Shown here: one piece after another, positions 1 through 8,009 of the stretch
How the letters are laid out: each line of letters starts with the position of its first letter
Position numbering within the stretch: position 1 is the first letter of the stretch
From: a bacterium
Lineage (GTDB): Bacteria > Patescibacteriota > Minisyncoccia > Moranbacterales > UBA2206
Length of the DNA stretch: 33,053 nt
NCBI GenBank assembly: GCA_021785125.1
Contig: JAJYGF010000024.1
Location: forward strand, 1 to 33,053
Direction of reading: 5' to 3'
Position numbers and translations under genes: made by a program
The notes under the pieces: model-generated
The model's input: the letters and a program-made list of their open reading frames with translations, nothing else
The model's database searches: none
What the model was told of the DNA's origin: nothing

Positions 1-1
1 T

Positions 2-580
2 TTAATACTCCGTTTTTTTCAATCCTCCCTTTTCGATGAAAGTGGTTAATATTTGAACATCCAGCAGATATGATTTCTGCCGGCGCGAATCTTCTTTCCC
101 CTCTTTTTGAAACTGGAATATGCACCCCACTTCCTTATTCTTGAAAAAGTCCCCTTCGATGAAATGACTCATCACTTCGGGTATCCAGGAAACGACGTCG
201 ATGATGGAGTGTCCGTATTTATCGGCCTTGCCGCAAGGAGCATGAAAGCCGACATAGAGATGTTGAAGCTTTTTGAGCTCCATCCCATCTACTATGTTTC
301 CATACACGAAATCCATATCGGATGTCCTATGCTCCCGGTAATTCTTTGCGAATATGAGCGGCCCGCCATAAAAATCGACGGGATGAAGGACATTGCAGCC
401 CAAGACTTTTCTGAGATGGGCTATCGTGTCCGCGTGTCTGTCAGAGCAGAAGAAGCCCTGAACCTCCTCGGGTCTGCCAAACACCTCCTTAGCTTCCGGG
501 CTTTCCATATTAATAAGAATACCCGCCTCCTTTAGGCTCTCAACAACGCTGCATTCCTTCTTTGTCAAAACCCTTGGCAT
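2..580 (-). CDS. Beta-carbonic-anhydrase-like protein
   Basis: A 192-residue protein of uncertain function. It carries the two signature pieces of a beta-carbonic-anhydrase zinc site: a C-x-D motif (Cys45, Asp47, followed by Arg48 and His49) and an H-x-x-C-G motif (His113, Cys116, Gly117), with a Gly-Gly-Pro segment (72-74) between them. Beta-class enzymes bind zinc through Cys-His-Cys and pair Asp with Arg in C-x-D-x-R; here that Arg position is His49, so catalysis is uncertain. No signal peptide or membrane segment is visible, so it is probably cytoplasmic. The ATG is preceded by AAAGGGGG at SD distance and by a well-formed promoter (652-680), so it can be expressed apart from the Hyf-like operon upstream. 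The carbonic anhydrase relation rests on motifs only; it could be a non-catalytic relative. Confidence 0.6.
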   Translation of the reverse strand: MPRVLTKKECSVVESLKEAGILINMESPEAKEVFGRPEEVQGFFCSDRHADTIAHLRKVLGCNVLHPVDFYGGPLIFAKNYREHRTSDMDFVYGNIVDGMELKKLQHLYVGFHAPCGKADKYGHSIIDVVSWIPEVMSHFIEGDFFKNKEVGCIFQFQKEGKEDSRRQKSYLLDVQILTTFIEKGGLKKTEY

Positions 581-630
581 CTTAATGATATCCCCCTTTC
601 TGTTTGTGCAAGGTACTGAAAACTAAAACG

Positions 631-647
631 AGTTCGCAAAACGAACT
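631..647. repeat. Inverted repeat at predicted transcription start
   Basis: AGTTCG, a 5-nt spacer, then CGAACT: a perfect 6-bp inverted repeat. It lies where transcription from the promoter at 652-680 should begin (about 645). It could be an operator for the carbonic-anhydrase-like gene. It could also be a weak terminator for the Hyf-like operon, because a T-rich stretch follows on the minus strand. The sequence does not decide between the two. Confidence 0.45.
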
Positions 648-651
648 TGCT

Positions 652-680
652 ACTATATCGCAAAAACTATCATATGTCAA
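652..680 (-). promoter_or_regulatory. Sigma70-type promoter of the carbonic-anhydrase-like gene
   Basis: On the minus strand: TTGACA (675-680), a 17-nt spacer, then TATAGT (652-657). The -35 is perfect, the spacer optimal and the -10 matches 5 of 6. Transcription would start near 645 and give a leader of about 65 nt before the ATG at 580. Confidence 0.8.
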
Positions 681-695
681 TATCCTAATTCCGAA

Positions 696-2255
696 CTACA
701 TATCTGTCCCAGAATAGCTCAGATTGAGCGATTTGTTGCAAATCGGAAAATCCGGAACGATGTTGCCGGGTCCCAAAATTCCAAACAATGCCCAATTACA
801 GAACGACGGATCGCGTGGAAAACATCTCTCGATCACTCCGTCCTTGATTTCCAAAGCGTACAAAATTTCTCCCCGCCATGATTCCACCGCCCCGATCGCA
901 AAACCATCTTTGATCTCGATCGCCGTCATGATCTCGCCATCCGCCATCTCGGAAACCATCTTCTCGATGAATCCCATCGTCTGTTCCAATTCATCCAGGC
1001 GCGCCTTGTATCTCGCATACACATCGCCAGTATTCTTCGTTACGACCGGCATCGGATATTCGCCATAGGCCGCGTACGGATAATCCCGCCTGACATCGCG
1101 ATCCACTCCGGAAGCGCGCGCCGACAATCCGACTGCACCGAAAGCTAGAGCCGCTTCTTTCGGCAGGACTCCGGTCGTCTGCAGACGGTCCAAAAATCCA
1201 TCCGAAGCCAAAGCCAGCTCAACCACTTCTCTCATTTCCCAATAGGCTTCTTTGGCTGTTTCCAAAATATCCTGCAATTGCTCTTTTGTGAAATCTTGGC
1301 TCAATCCGCCCGGCACGATCATCCCGCGCCAAAAACGATTGCCTAGGACGCGCGCGGAAAGCCGCATTATCCTTTCCTTGATGCGGAAGCCGTTGGCCGC
1401 CACAAAACTGTATCCGGTTCCCATGCCGCCGATGTTGGCCAAATCATGGACGTGCATCGTCATCCGCTCCAATTCATTCAGAAGAGAGCGCAGCATCTTG
1501 GCGCGCTTCGGAATTTCGATTCCCGCGATCGCTTCGACGGCCTGGCAATATGCCAAAGCGTTGGCCGCCGCCATGTCGCCGGATAATCTTTCGATGAATG
1601 GCAGTCCTTCTCCGACAGTTTTGCCTTCCAAGATCTTTTCAACTCCTTTATGCGTGAAAAATAATTTACCTTCCAAGTTGATAATCCTTTCGCCGGCCAC
1701 GTTGAAGCGGAAATGGCCCGGCTCGATGACCCCGGCATGAATCGGTCCGACCGGAATCTCATATATCCCCTCACCTTCCACATGCTGCATCGGATATGGC
1801 ACATCGGCATGCTCCATCTTCGCGTTCCAAGCAAAATCCTTGCGGAGCGGGAAAGTCCCTTCCGGCACATTTTCATGATGGATCAATCTCCTAAGATCCG
1901 GATGGCCTTTCGGCTCAATGCCGAACATGTCATGCAGATATCTCTCATACCAATGCGCCGCCGCCACAGTTGCCGTGATCGACGAATACCAAGCATCCTG
2001 TTCCGGCACTTCCGCCGACAGCACCAATCTTTCATGCGCCGCATCATTGGAGAAAACCGCATGCAATTCAAACGCATGTTTCTCCTGCCGGTTGTCAGCG
2101 GCAAAAAGAAGCGAAAGCGCCAATCCATGTCTTCCGACCAATGCCGCCGCTATTCTGGACAGATCGTTGCGCGAAACTTCCGCGCGGACGATGCCCGGAG
2201 CTTCATAAGTCGTTCTTGCCTCTTGGAATTCGGCGATAATTTCTACAGATTTCAT
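696..2255 (-). CDS. HyfG/HycE-like (NuoC-NuoD fusion) subunit lacking NiFe ligands
   Basis: A 519-residue peripheral subunit of a hydrogenase-4/complex-I-type complex. Residues about 1-135 resemble the 30-kDa NuoC domain. From about 165 on it is a NuoD/HyfG-type large subunit, beginning with the conserved PVGPIHAGVIEPGHF stretch. In true group 4 hydrogenases one CxxC lies near the start of the large-subunit domain and one near its C-terminus. Here the first region reads SGDMAAANALAYC (225-237) and the C-terminus ends DFPICNKSLNLSYSGTDM (502-519), with only a lone Cys506. The NiFe centre therefore cannot be ligated in the known way, and hydrogenase activity is not expected. The pattern fits Ehr-type complexes and NuoD-like relatives. 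The start shares one base with the upstream stop (TAATG), implying translational coupling. It is the last gene of the five-gene operon. Confidence 0.85.
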   Translation of the reverse strand: MKSVEIIAEFQEARTTYEAPGIVRAEVSRNDLSRIAAALVGRHGLALSLLFAADNRQEKHAFELHAVFSNDAAHERLVLSAEVPEQDAWYSSITATVAAAHWYERYLHDMFGIEPKGHPDLRRLIHHENVPEGTFPLRKDFAWNAKMEHADVPYPMQHVEGEGIYEIPVGPIHAGVIEPGHFRFNVAGERIINLEGKLFFTHKGVEKILEGKTVGEGLPFIERLSGDMAAANALAYCQAVEAIAGIEIPKRAKMLRSLLNELERMTMHVHDLANIGGMGTGYSFVAANGFRIKERIMRLSARVLGNRFWRGMIVPGGLSQDFTKEQLQDILETAKEAYWEMREVVELALASDGFLDRLQTTGVLPKEAALAFGAVGLSARASGVDRDVRRDYPYAAYGEYPMPVVTKNTGDVYARYKARLDELEQTMGFIEKMVSEMADGEIMTAIEIKDGFAIGAVESWRGEILYALEIKDGVIERCFPRDPSFCNWALFGILGPGNIVPDFPICNKSLNLSYSGTDM

Positions 2256-3721
2256 TAGCTTATGGTTTTAACGATTTCGTTTATAAACTCGGTGCCGGAA
2301 TGGCTCGTCAGGACGAATGACAGGACGACCGCGGCCGCCAACTGAATAGCAATGATGGTGTGGGTCATGTTCCAGCCTTCTTTTTCCATATGCTCCTTGA
2401 TTTCCGCATGCTCTCCGTCTTCAAACAGCAGTCTGAAAGTCAATCCGAGCATGGCGAAAGCGATCAGGCTCAAAAAAATCATGACTGCGACAGCCAACAG
2501 CCAATGCTGGATGAATATCTGGGAAAACATGGCGTACTCGCTCACAAACAGAAGGGACGGCGGCACGGCGACGATGGACAATATCCCCAGCAGGAAAAGT
2601 ATGCCTGTGTACGGCGCGAATTTCATGAGCTTGCCGATCCGATCGATCTTGGTTGTCTGCCACTTCATCAAAATTTCACCCGCTCCGAAGAACAGGGAAG
2701 ATTTGACCAGCGTGTGTCCGATCATATGCATCACGGCCGCCATGATTCCGATCGGCCCGAACGCCATTGCCAAGGCCAGAAGGCCCATATGCTCAATGCT
2801 GGAATAGGCCAACATACGCTTGTAGTTGTTTTGGATGAAAAGCGCCATGGCCGGCAGGATGACCGACAATGTTCCGAAGACGATGAAAAGCCCGTCGGTC
2901 CAACCCGATCCCCCGAGAGCCATATCCGTGATGTGCTTGAAGCGTATGACCACCATCAAGGCCACGTTCAGCAAGATGCCGGAGAAAAGCGCGGAGATTG
3001 GAGTCGGAGCCTTGCTATGCGCATCCGGCAACCAGGCGTGCATCGGCACCAAGCCGACTTTCGTGCCAAAACCGATGAAGATGAAGATGAACGCCCATTT
3101 TATGATCTCAGGCGAAAGCTTGGCGGCCGGATGCGCCAGATAGGTCAAAGAGAAAAGATCCGCGGCGGGATTGGAGAGATGCGCGGCATAATTGGTCAGA
3201 AGCACTCCCACCAAGCCGAGCGTGATACCGGTCGAACACAAGATGATATATTTCCAAGCGGCTTCCATCGATTTTCTCCGGCCGTAGAGCCCCACCAAGA
3301 AAGTCGAGGATAAAGTGGTGCTTTCCAGGGCCAGCCAAACCAGGACGCTGTTGTTAGTCATGGCCGCAACGATCATAGACAGGACGAAAACCGGCAGGAG
3401 GGAATAGTACAGCTTGACCTGCGCCAAAGACAGCGCGCCCTCGCGATACTCATATTCGATATATCGGAAACTTACAAGAGAAGCTGAGACATAGACCAAT
3501 GCGATCAAGGAAACGATCAGGGCTGAAAAGCGATCCATCAGCCACCAGTCATTCGCCCACTCGGCCGATTGCGCAAAAAGTGCCGGCAAAGACATGGCCA
3601 GAACCATCGCGCCTCCGATGAGCGATGCGGCCAGCGCGCCGTTGCGGACATGTTTATCTTTCTTCAACAGATAAGGCAAGGCGGCCGAAGCCAAAAAAAT
3701 TATGATGATTGCTATGGTCAT
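2255..3721 (-). CDS. HyfF/NuoN-like antiporter-type membrane subunit
   Basis: A 488-residue polytopic membrane protein of the Mrp-antiporter/NuoL-M-N family, closest in type to HyfF. The family's ion-path residues are present: Glu133 in WLALEST (TM5 Glu), Lys221 in GFGTKVGLVPMHAWLPDAH (TM7 Lys) and a further Lys in GHTLVKSSLFF. The broken-helix region after the TM7 Lys (APTPISALFSG) is intact. At the position where the longer HyfB-like subunit has Lys252, this one has Asn252. It should form one ion-conducting module in the membrane arm. It follows the HyfC-HyfE fusion by 4 bp and its stop overlaps the next ATG. Confidence 0.88.
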   Translation of the reverse strand: MTIAIIIIFLASAALPYLLKKDKHVRNGALAASLIGGAMVLAMSLPALFAQSAEWANDWWLMDRFSALIVSLIALVYVSASLVSFRYIEYEYREGALSLAQVKLYYSLLPVFVLSMIVAAMTNNSVLVWLALESTTLSSTFLVGLYGRRKSMEAAWKYIILCSTGITLGLVGVLLTNYAAHLSNPAADLFSLTYLAHPAAKLSPEIIKWAFIFIFIGFGTKVGLVPMHAWLPDAHSKAPTPISALFSGILLNVALMVVIRFKHITDMALGGSGWTDGLFIVFGTLSVILPAMALFIQNNYKRMLAYSSIEHMGLLALAMAFGPIGIMAAVMHMIGHTLVKSSLFFGAGEILMKWQTTKIDRIGKLMKFAPYTGILFLLGILSIVAVPPSLLFVSEYAMFSQIFIQHWLLAVAVMIFLSLIAFAMLGLTFRLLFEDGEHAEIKEHMEKEGWNMTHTIIAIQLAAAVVLSFVLTSHSGTEFINEIVKTIS

Positions 3722-3725
3722 ATGT

Positions 3726-5312
3726 TTAGTCCGTTAAATTGCGCAGTTCTTCCGTGTCCAAAGTGCCGTGCAATTGGCGTATGCTGGCGCTCAATTTGGA
3801 CAAGATGAAGACGCTTATCAAAGTTATGATGAAAATTCCCATCTCGATCAGGATCGGAAAAGTTTTGACAGTGACTAAAGTGAAAAGAGCTAATCCGTTC
3901 TCCAAGACCAGAAGTCCGATGATCTGGCTCAGCACGTTGCGGTTGACCACCATCTTCATGACGCCGAGCATGACCAGAGCAATCGCGGCATACAGCACGC
4001 TGACCAGCGGTATGCTATGCAAAAAAGCGATGTTCTTTATGACGAAAAATGTCACTGCCAGAATGATGGCCGCCAGGAAATATGTCGAGGCCGGACGCAG
4101 GAAGCTCTGCAACTGACCGATCGAAGAACGTTTGTGGCGGATGATGAATGAAAACAGGATCGGCACCAGAATCACCTTCACCAGGATCGTTCCTCCCGCA
4201 AAAAAGAAAAGATGCCATGTTCCTTCTTCGATGCCCAGTGATGCCGCCACGCCAGCGATGGCCAAGGATGTGAGGATATAATAGCGCATGGCTGATCTGA
4301 TCCGCACGCTTCCAAAAAGAAAAACGGACAGAAAGACCGCCAAAGCGGCGAAGAAAATATAATATTCAAATTTCAATCCCGCGTAACGCATGATCACGAC
4401 GGACGCCAAGCCGAAAATAGCCGTGAAAAAAGCGGCTGAGGCATATTCACTCATGCGATAGAAACGCATCTTCACGATGGTCGATTCCAGAAGCGCCAAA
4501 AGAAACATGACAATCAGGATTTTTACCAGCCCGATCAGCAAACCGACAACTATGCCTCCCAGGCCCGAAACGGCCGGCATCAGGCTGGCCGGCAGGATAA
4601 AATTGCCGATCAAGAAAGCAAAAACGGTCATCTTGATGGCTGATGCATATTCCATCATTGCCAGATACGGTCCGGAATATTCCAAAATCATGGCTTCATT
4701 CGTTATGGTCAATTCCAAATGGGTGGCCGGATTGTCCACCGGATAGCGCGCATTTTCGCCCAGCGCCAAAAATACCAGCGCGGAAATCGCGATCCACAAC
4801 AGCGGATTTGCCGAAATCAATGAGGAAGATAGCATGCCATTGACAGTGTATGCCCTTGAAACGAACGCGAAAGTCGCAAAAACGACGATGAGCGTCGGCT
4901 CCAAGATAGCCGCCATGGTCATTTCCCGGCTGGAACCCATGCCGCCGAACGCACTGCCCGGATCAAGCCCGCTCAGAACCAGGAAGACAGAGCCGATCAT
5001 CAAGATTCCGGCGATGAGGAAAAAGTCGCTCATGCCAGCCAAAGCCGCGCCATGAAAGATCGTCGGCACCAGAAACGCAAAGCCCAAGGCGCTCGCGAGA
5101 ACCGCAAACGGAGATGTTCTGAACACCCAGGAAACCGCTTTCGAAAAAACCATCTCTTTCTTCAGAAGAGTTGCCAAAGTATAGTATGGCAAGAATGGCG
5201 AAGCTCCCTTCCTGCCCTGGAAGCGCGCCTTGAAAAAATGCACCAGCCCTGAAGCCAATGGCGCCGCCAGAAGGACGAAGGCAAATTGTATCAACGCGTT
5301 TAAAATGGTCAT
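3726..5312 (-). CDS. HyfC-HyfE fusion (NuoH-like plus NuoK/MrpC-like) membrane subunit
   Basis: A 528-residue polytopic protein that appears to join two subunits separate in E. coli hydrogenase-4. Residues 1 to about 310 are HyfC/NuoH-like, with SSREMTMAAILEP (127-139) and ENARYPVDNPATHLELT (186-202), the conserved loops facing the peripheral arm. Residues from about 313 to 528 are HyfE-like, including VNRNVLSQIIGLLVLENG and a C-terminus ending HGTLDTEELRNLTD. The reading frame is continuous through the junction with no internal stop. NuoH-type subunits link the antiporter modules to the catalytic arm, so a fusion would fix the stoichiometry of the two membrane parts. The ATG overlaps the preceding stop (ATGA). 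Confidence 0.85.
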   Translation of the reverse strand: MTILNALIQFAFVLLAAPLASGLVHFFKARFQGRKGASPFLPYYTLATLLKKEMVFSKAVSWVFRTSPFAVLASALGFAFLVPTIFHGAALAGMSDFFLIAGILMIGSVFLVLSGLDPGSAFGGMGSSREMTMAAILEPTLIVVFATFAFVSRAYTVNGMLSSSLISANPLLWIAISALVFLALGENARYPVDNPATHLELTITNEAMILEYSGPYLAMMEYASAIKMTVFAFLIGNFILPASLMPAVSGLGGIVVGLLIGLVKILIVMFLLALLESTIVKMRFYRMSEYASAAFFTAIFGLASVVIMRYAGLKFEYYIFFAALAVFLSVFLFGSVRIRSAMRYYILTSLAIAGVAASLGIEEGTWHLFFFAGGTILVKVILVPILFSFIIRHKRSSIGQLQSFLRPASTYFLAAIILAVTFFVIKNIAFLHSIPLVSVLYAAIALVMLGVMKMVVNRNVLSQIIGLLVLENGLALFTLVTVKTFPILIEMGIFIITLISVFILSKLSASIRQLHGTLDTEELRNLTD

Positions 5313-7315
5313 ATCGCTATCAATAAAGTTATGATTATCGTCGCCAGGATCAGAAGCAGATAATACTGGATGCGTCCGGTGTGGATCAGCCTGACTTTTT
5401 TAGCCATCCACAAGACAGCTTTGTAGGCCGGATCATACACCCGCGCCTGCCAGTTCGAAACCACTTCCAATGCGAACGTTTTTTTTACAAACCACGGATT
5501 GGTTTTCACTATCGGCTCGGCCGTAATCTGCTTGAAGCGCCGCAGATACAGCAGGAAGAAAAATCTGATCGGAGAAGCGAAGGCCGTAGCCGTATACTCC
5601 ATGCCGGCATCGATCGGCTGTCCGCAATCCCAAGTATGATATTCTCTTTCTTTTTCTTTCTTATCTCGTCCGGCCAGGATCTTGTATGCCAAAACGGCAA
5701 TCATAGAAAACAGGACAAAAAAGAGAAAGACCCGCAACGAAGATATGGCGATGCTCGGAGCGATCTTTGTTTGGACGGCAGACATTTGGCGCACACCTTC
5801 CGTCAAAGCATTTAAAATATTCTTGGCGAACACGCCCATCAGAATCATCAGCCCCCCCAGAACCGCAATCGGCGCTACCATCCGCTTGTCATTTTCCTTG
5901 TCCGCTTCATCTTCATGCCAGTGGGTCCGCGGCAAGCCCAGCATGGAAATGCCGAAGATCTTGACCATCGCAAAAATCGCCAAGCCGCTGACCAGCGCGA
6001 ACATCGGCAGTATCATCATAAAAACAATCAGCGAAGCCGCATCGGAATTAAAAGACCAGATCGACTGGATGAGTGAACGGATGAATCCCCACTCGCCATA
6101 GAAAGTTCCCAGCGGCGGCAAAGCGGCGGAACCTAGGATTATCACCAGGAAGACGAAAGAGAAAAACGGCATCGCCTTGGCAAATCCGCCCATGGCTTCC
6201 AAACTCTTGGAATGGACCTTGCTGATTATGACGCCGCTGGAAAGGAAAAGCCCGGTCTTGAAGATGGCATGGTTAATGGCATGGAATATCGCATACGCAA
6301 ACAAAAGTGTCGCCAAGATCATGGCTTCATGCGAAGAATTCCTGGCCAAAATATACAGCGCCACGCCCAGCATCGTGAATATGATGCCCATATTTTCGAT
6401 GCTGGAATAAGCGAAAGCTTTTTTGATATCTTTTTCCACAGCCGCATGCAGGGCACCGAAAAAAGCGGAGACGATGCCCAATGCGACCACTAGGATGGCG
6501 AACCAAGCCGGAATGCCAGAAATCGCCAAAATGATCCGCAAAAATCCGTAGACCGCAACCTTCAGCATCAGCCCGGACATCAACGCCGAGATATTGGTCG
6601 GGGCTTGCGGATGCGCCTCCGGCAGCCAGATGTGGAACGGAATGAGTCCCGCTTTGGAGCCGAAGCCGAAGAAGAAAAGCAGAAGAGAAACGGCCAGCAT
6701 TTCCGGCGAAAGCGTCTTGGCGGCAACCCCGATGCTTCCCAGGCCGAAATTCAAAGCTCCGCCGCCCAAGATCAGAAATCCGCCAAGGATGGCCGCGGCG
6801 CCCAGATGGGTCATGATAAAATACAAGAAAGCCGCACGGGCGGATTCCTTCGTCTTGTCAGACATAACCAGAAGAAAAGAGGCCACGGACATCATTTCCC
6901 AAAAGAGCAGGAAGCTGATCACATTGCCGGCCAACAGGACGCCGGCCATGCCCAAGATGAAAAATCCAGATAGGAATCGGACCATTTCGATCGGATACGT
7001 CTTCCGGTAACGCCTCAGGTATTCTACGCCATAGATCAGGACCAGGCTGGAAATTCCGGAAACTAACGCAAAAAATATGGCCGATAAAAAATTCAAAGAG
7101 AAGCTGATCCCGAACAAGGTGCCGGTTTGAAAGATAACCAGCTCTCGCCCGGAAAAGCCGGATAAATATGCGACAGACGCCAGAAAACCGACCACGCCGG
7201 ATCCGATCATTAAGACATTGCCGGCTTTGGCAGACTTCTTCAGAAACGACAAAAGGATCGAGGCGGCCATGCCTGCGAAAAATATATAGATGCCGTAAAC
7301 GATGAGATTTGCCAT
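5309..7315 (-). CDS. HyfB/NuoL-like antiporter-type membrane subunit
   Basis: A 668-residue polytopic membrane protein of the HyfB/HycC/NuoL family. Ion-path residues are retained: Glu140 (LLFWEMMSVASF), Lys221 (GFGSKAGLIPFHIWLPEAH), Lys252 (LMLKVAVYGF) and a Lys in HAIFKTGLFLSSG. The C-terminal part has the HyfB-type segment EYHTWDCGQPIDAG followed by MEYTATAFASPI, and a final helix after HTGRIQYYLLL. It is longer than the HyfF-like partner, as is usual for HyfB. It starts 4 bp after the small-subunit stop and overlaps the next gene by 4 bp. It is the likely principal ion translocator of the complex. Confidence 0.9.
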   Translation of the reverse strand: MANLIVYGIYIFFAGMAASILLSFLKKSAKAGNVLMIGSGVVGFLASVAYLSGFSGRELVIFQTGTLFGISFSLNFLSAIFFALVSGISSLVLIYGVEYLRRYRKTYPIEMVRFLSGFFILGMAGVLLAGNVISFLLFWEMMSVASFLLVMSDKTKESARAAFLYFIMTHLGAAAILGGFLILGGGALNFGLGSIGVAAKTLSPEMLAVSLLLFFFGFGSKAGLIPFHIWLPEAHPQAPTNISALMSGLMLKVAVYGFLRIILAISGIPAWFAILVVALGIVSAFFGALHAAVEKDIKKAFAYSSIENMGIIFTMLGVALYILARNSSHEAMILATLLFAYAIFHAINHAIFKTGLFLSSGVIISKVHSKSLEAMGGFAKAMPFFSFVFLVIILGSAALPPLGTFYGEWGFIRSLIQSIWSFNSDAASLIVFMMILPMFALVSGLAIFAMVKIFGISMLGLPRTHWHEDEADKENDKRMVAPIAVLGGLMILMGVFAKNILNALTEGVRQMSAVQTKIAPSIAISSLRVFLFFVLFSMIAVLAYKILAGRDKKEKEREYHTWDCGQPIDAGMEYTATAFASPIRFFFLLYLRRFKQITAEPIVKTNPWFVKKTFALEVVSNWQARVYDPAYKAVLWMAKKVRLIHTGRIQYYLLLILATIIITLLIAI

Positions 7316-7319
7316 ATGA

Positions 7320-7847
7320 TTATTTCTTCGCTGATCTTAATGCGGCTAAGATACCTTTCAAAATTTCTGTCGGGGTCGGCGGATCGCCGGGAATTCTGAC
7401 ATGCACCGGAATGACTTTGTCCACCGCGCCGACGACCGCATATGAATCTTTCCAGATGCCGCCGATGCAAGCGCCGTCTCCGATTGCCACCACAATACAT
7501 GGCTGAGGCGCCGCTTCATAGGTCGTCTTCACGGCTCTTTCTAGATTGCGAGTCACCGGACCGGTCACAAACAGCATGTCCGCATGTCTCGGCGAAGCCA
7601 CGAAGCTCAGGCCGAAGCGGTCGATGTCATAATATGCGTTTCCCAAAGCGGTCAGTTCGATCTCTTCCGCATTGGTCGAGCCGCCATCTACGGCACGGAT
7701 ACGCAAAGAGCGCCCACCATAAAGACGCCTGATCTCTTTTTTGATATCCGCTCCGATTTTTTCAAATTCTTGGTCTTCGAAAGATTTTTTCGGTTCGGTG
7801 ACGCGTGGCCCGAAGAAAAGCATCTTCAATAGTTTCAGCAAAGACAT
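7320..7847 (-). CDS. HyfI/NuoB-like small subunit lacking Fe-S cysteines
   Basis: A 175-residue relative of the small subunit of group 4 hydrogenases and of NuoB, which normally binds the [4Fe-4S] cluster next to the catalytic subunit. The fold markers are clear: YYDIDRFGLSFVASPRHAD, TGPVTRNLE, a GG(I)W segment and IPGDPPTPTEIL. All four ligand positions differ. The CxxC is replaced by Thr58 and Glu61 (VDGGSTNAEEIE), the third Cys aligns with Gly125 (a Cys127 lies two residues on), and the PGC cysteine is Asp155. This subunit should therefore be cluster-free. I chose the ATG at 7847, because MSLLKLL matches the usual start of these proteins; a TTG four codons upstream is possible. No SD is visible. 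First gene of the operon. Confidence 0.82.
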   Translation of the reverse strand: MSLLKLLKMLFFGPRVTEPKKSFEDQEFEKIGADIKKEIRRLYGGRSLRIRAVDGGSTNAEEIELTALGNAYYDIDRFGLSFVASPRHADMLFVTGPVTRNLERAVKTTYEAAPQPCIVVAIGDGACIGGIWKDSYAVVGAVDKVIPVHVRIPGDPPTPTEILKGILAALRSAKK

Positions 7848-7926
7848 ATGCCGGCACAAATTAAAAAACCGTCAGGGTTCTTTAATCATTTTTTATGGAA
7901 ATTTTAGAAGTTTCTAGTACAAAAAC

Positions 7927-7955
7927 ATCCTACACCCGCCTTTTATTTTTGGCAA
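7927..7955 (-). promoter_or_regulatory. Possible promoter of the Hyf-like operon
   Basis: Minus strand: TTGCCA (7950-7955), 17-nt spacer, TAGGAT (7927-7932). The -35 matches 5 of 6 and the -10 matches 4 of 6. It lies in the 160-bp gap between atpC and the small-subunit gene. A short hairpin (about 7861-7880, AACC/GGTT core running into T) sits in the resulting leader. I see no clear terminator after atpC, so read-through from the atp operon is also possible. Confidence 0.5.
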
Positions 7956-8009
7956 GAGTGACGGATAATTTCTAACCCACCGGAAGAAGGAGTCTTAATG
8001 CTGCAGGCC

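Noticed and set aside
696-2255. Annotation as an active NiFe hydrogenase large subunit
   Set aside because: Both CxxC pairs needed for NiFe binding are absent.
2360-3313. A 317-codon plus-strand ORF opposite the HyfF-like gene
   Set aside because: It is antisense to a clear family member and is rich in Arg/Gln/His, as expected from the reverse strand. It has no SD and no recognisable domain.
5309-5311. Recoded UGA (alternative genetic code)
   Set aside because: UGA ends the HyfB-like gene and metG at the expected lengths, so UGA is a stop here.
7848-7859. TTG start for the HyfI-like gene
   Set aside because: The ATG at 7847 gives the family-typical N-terminus; neither start has an SD, so this is a preference only.
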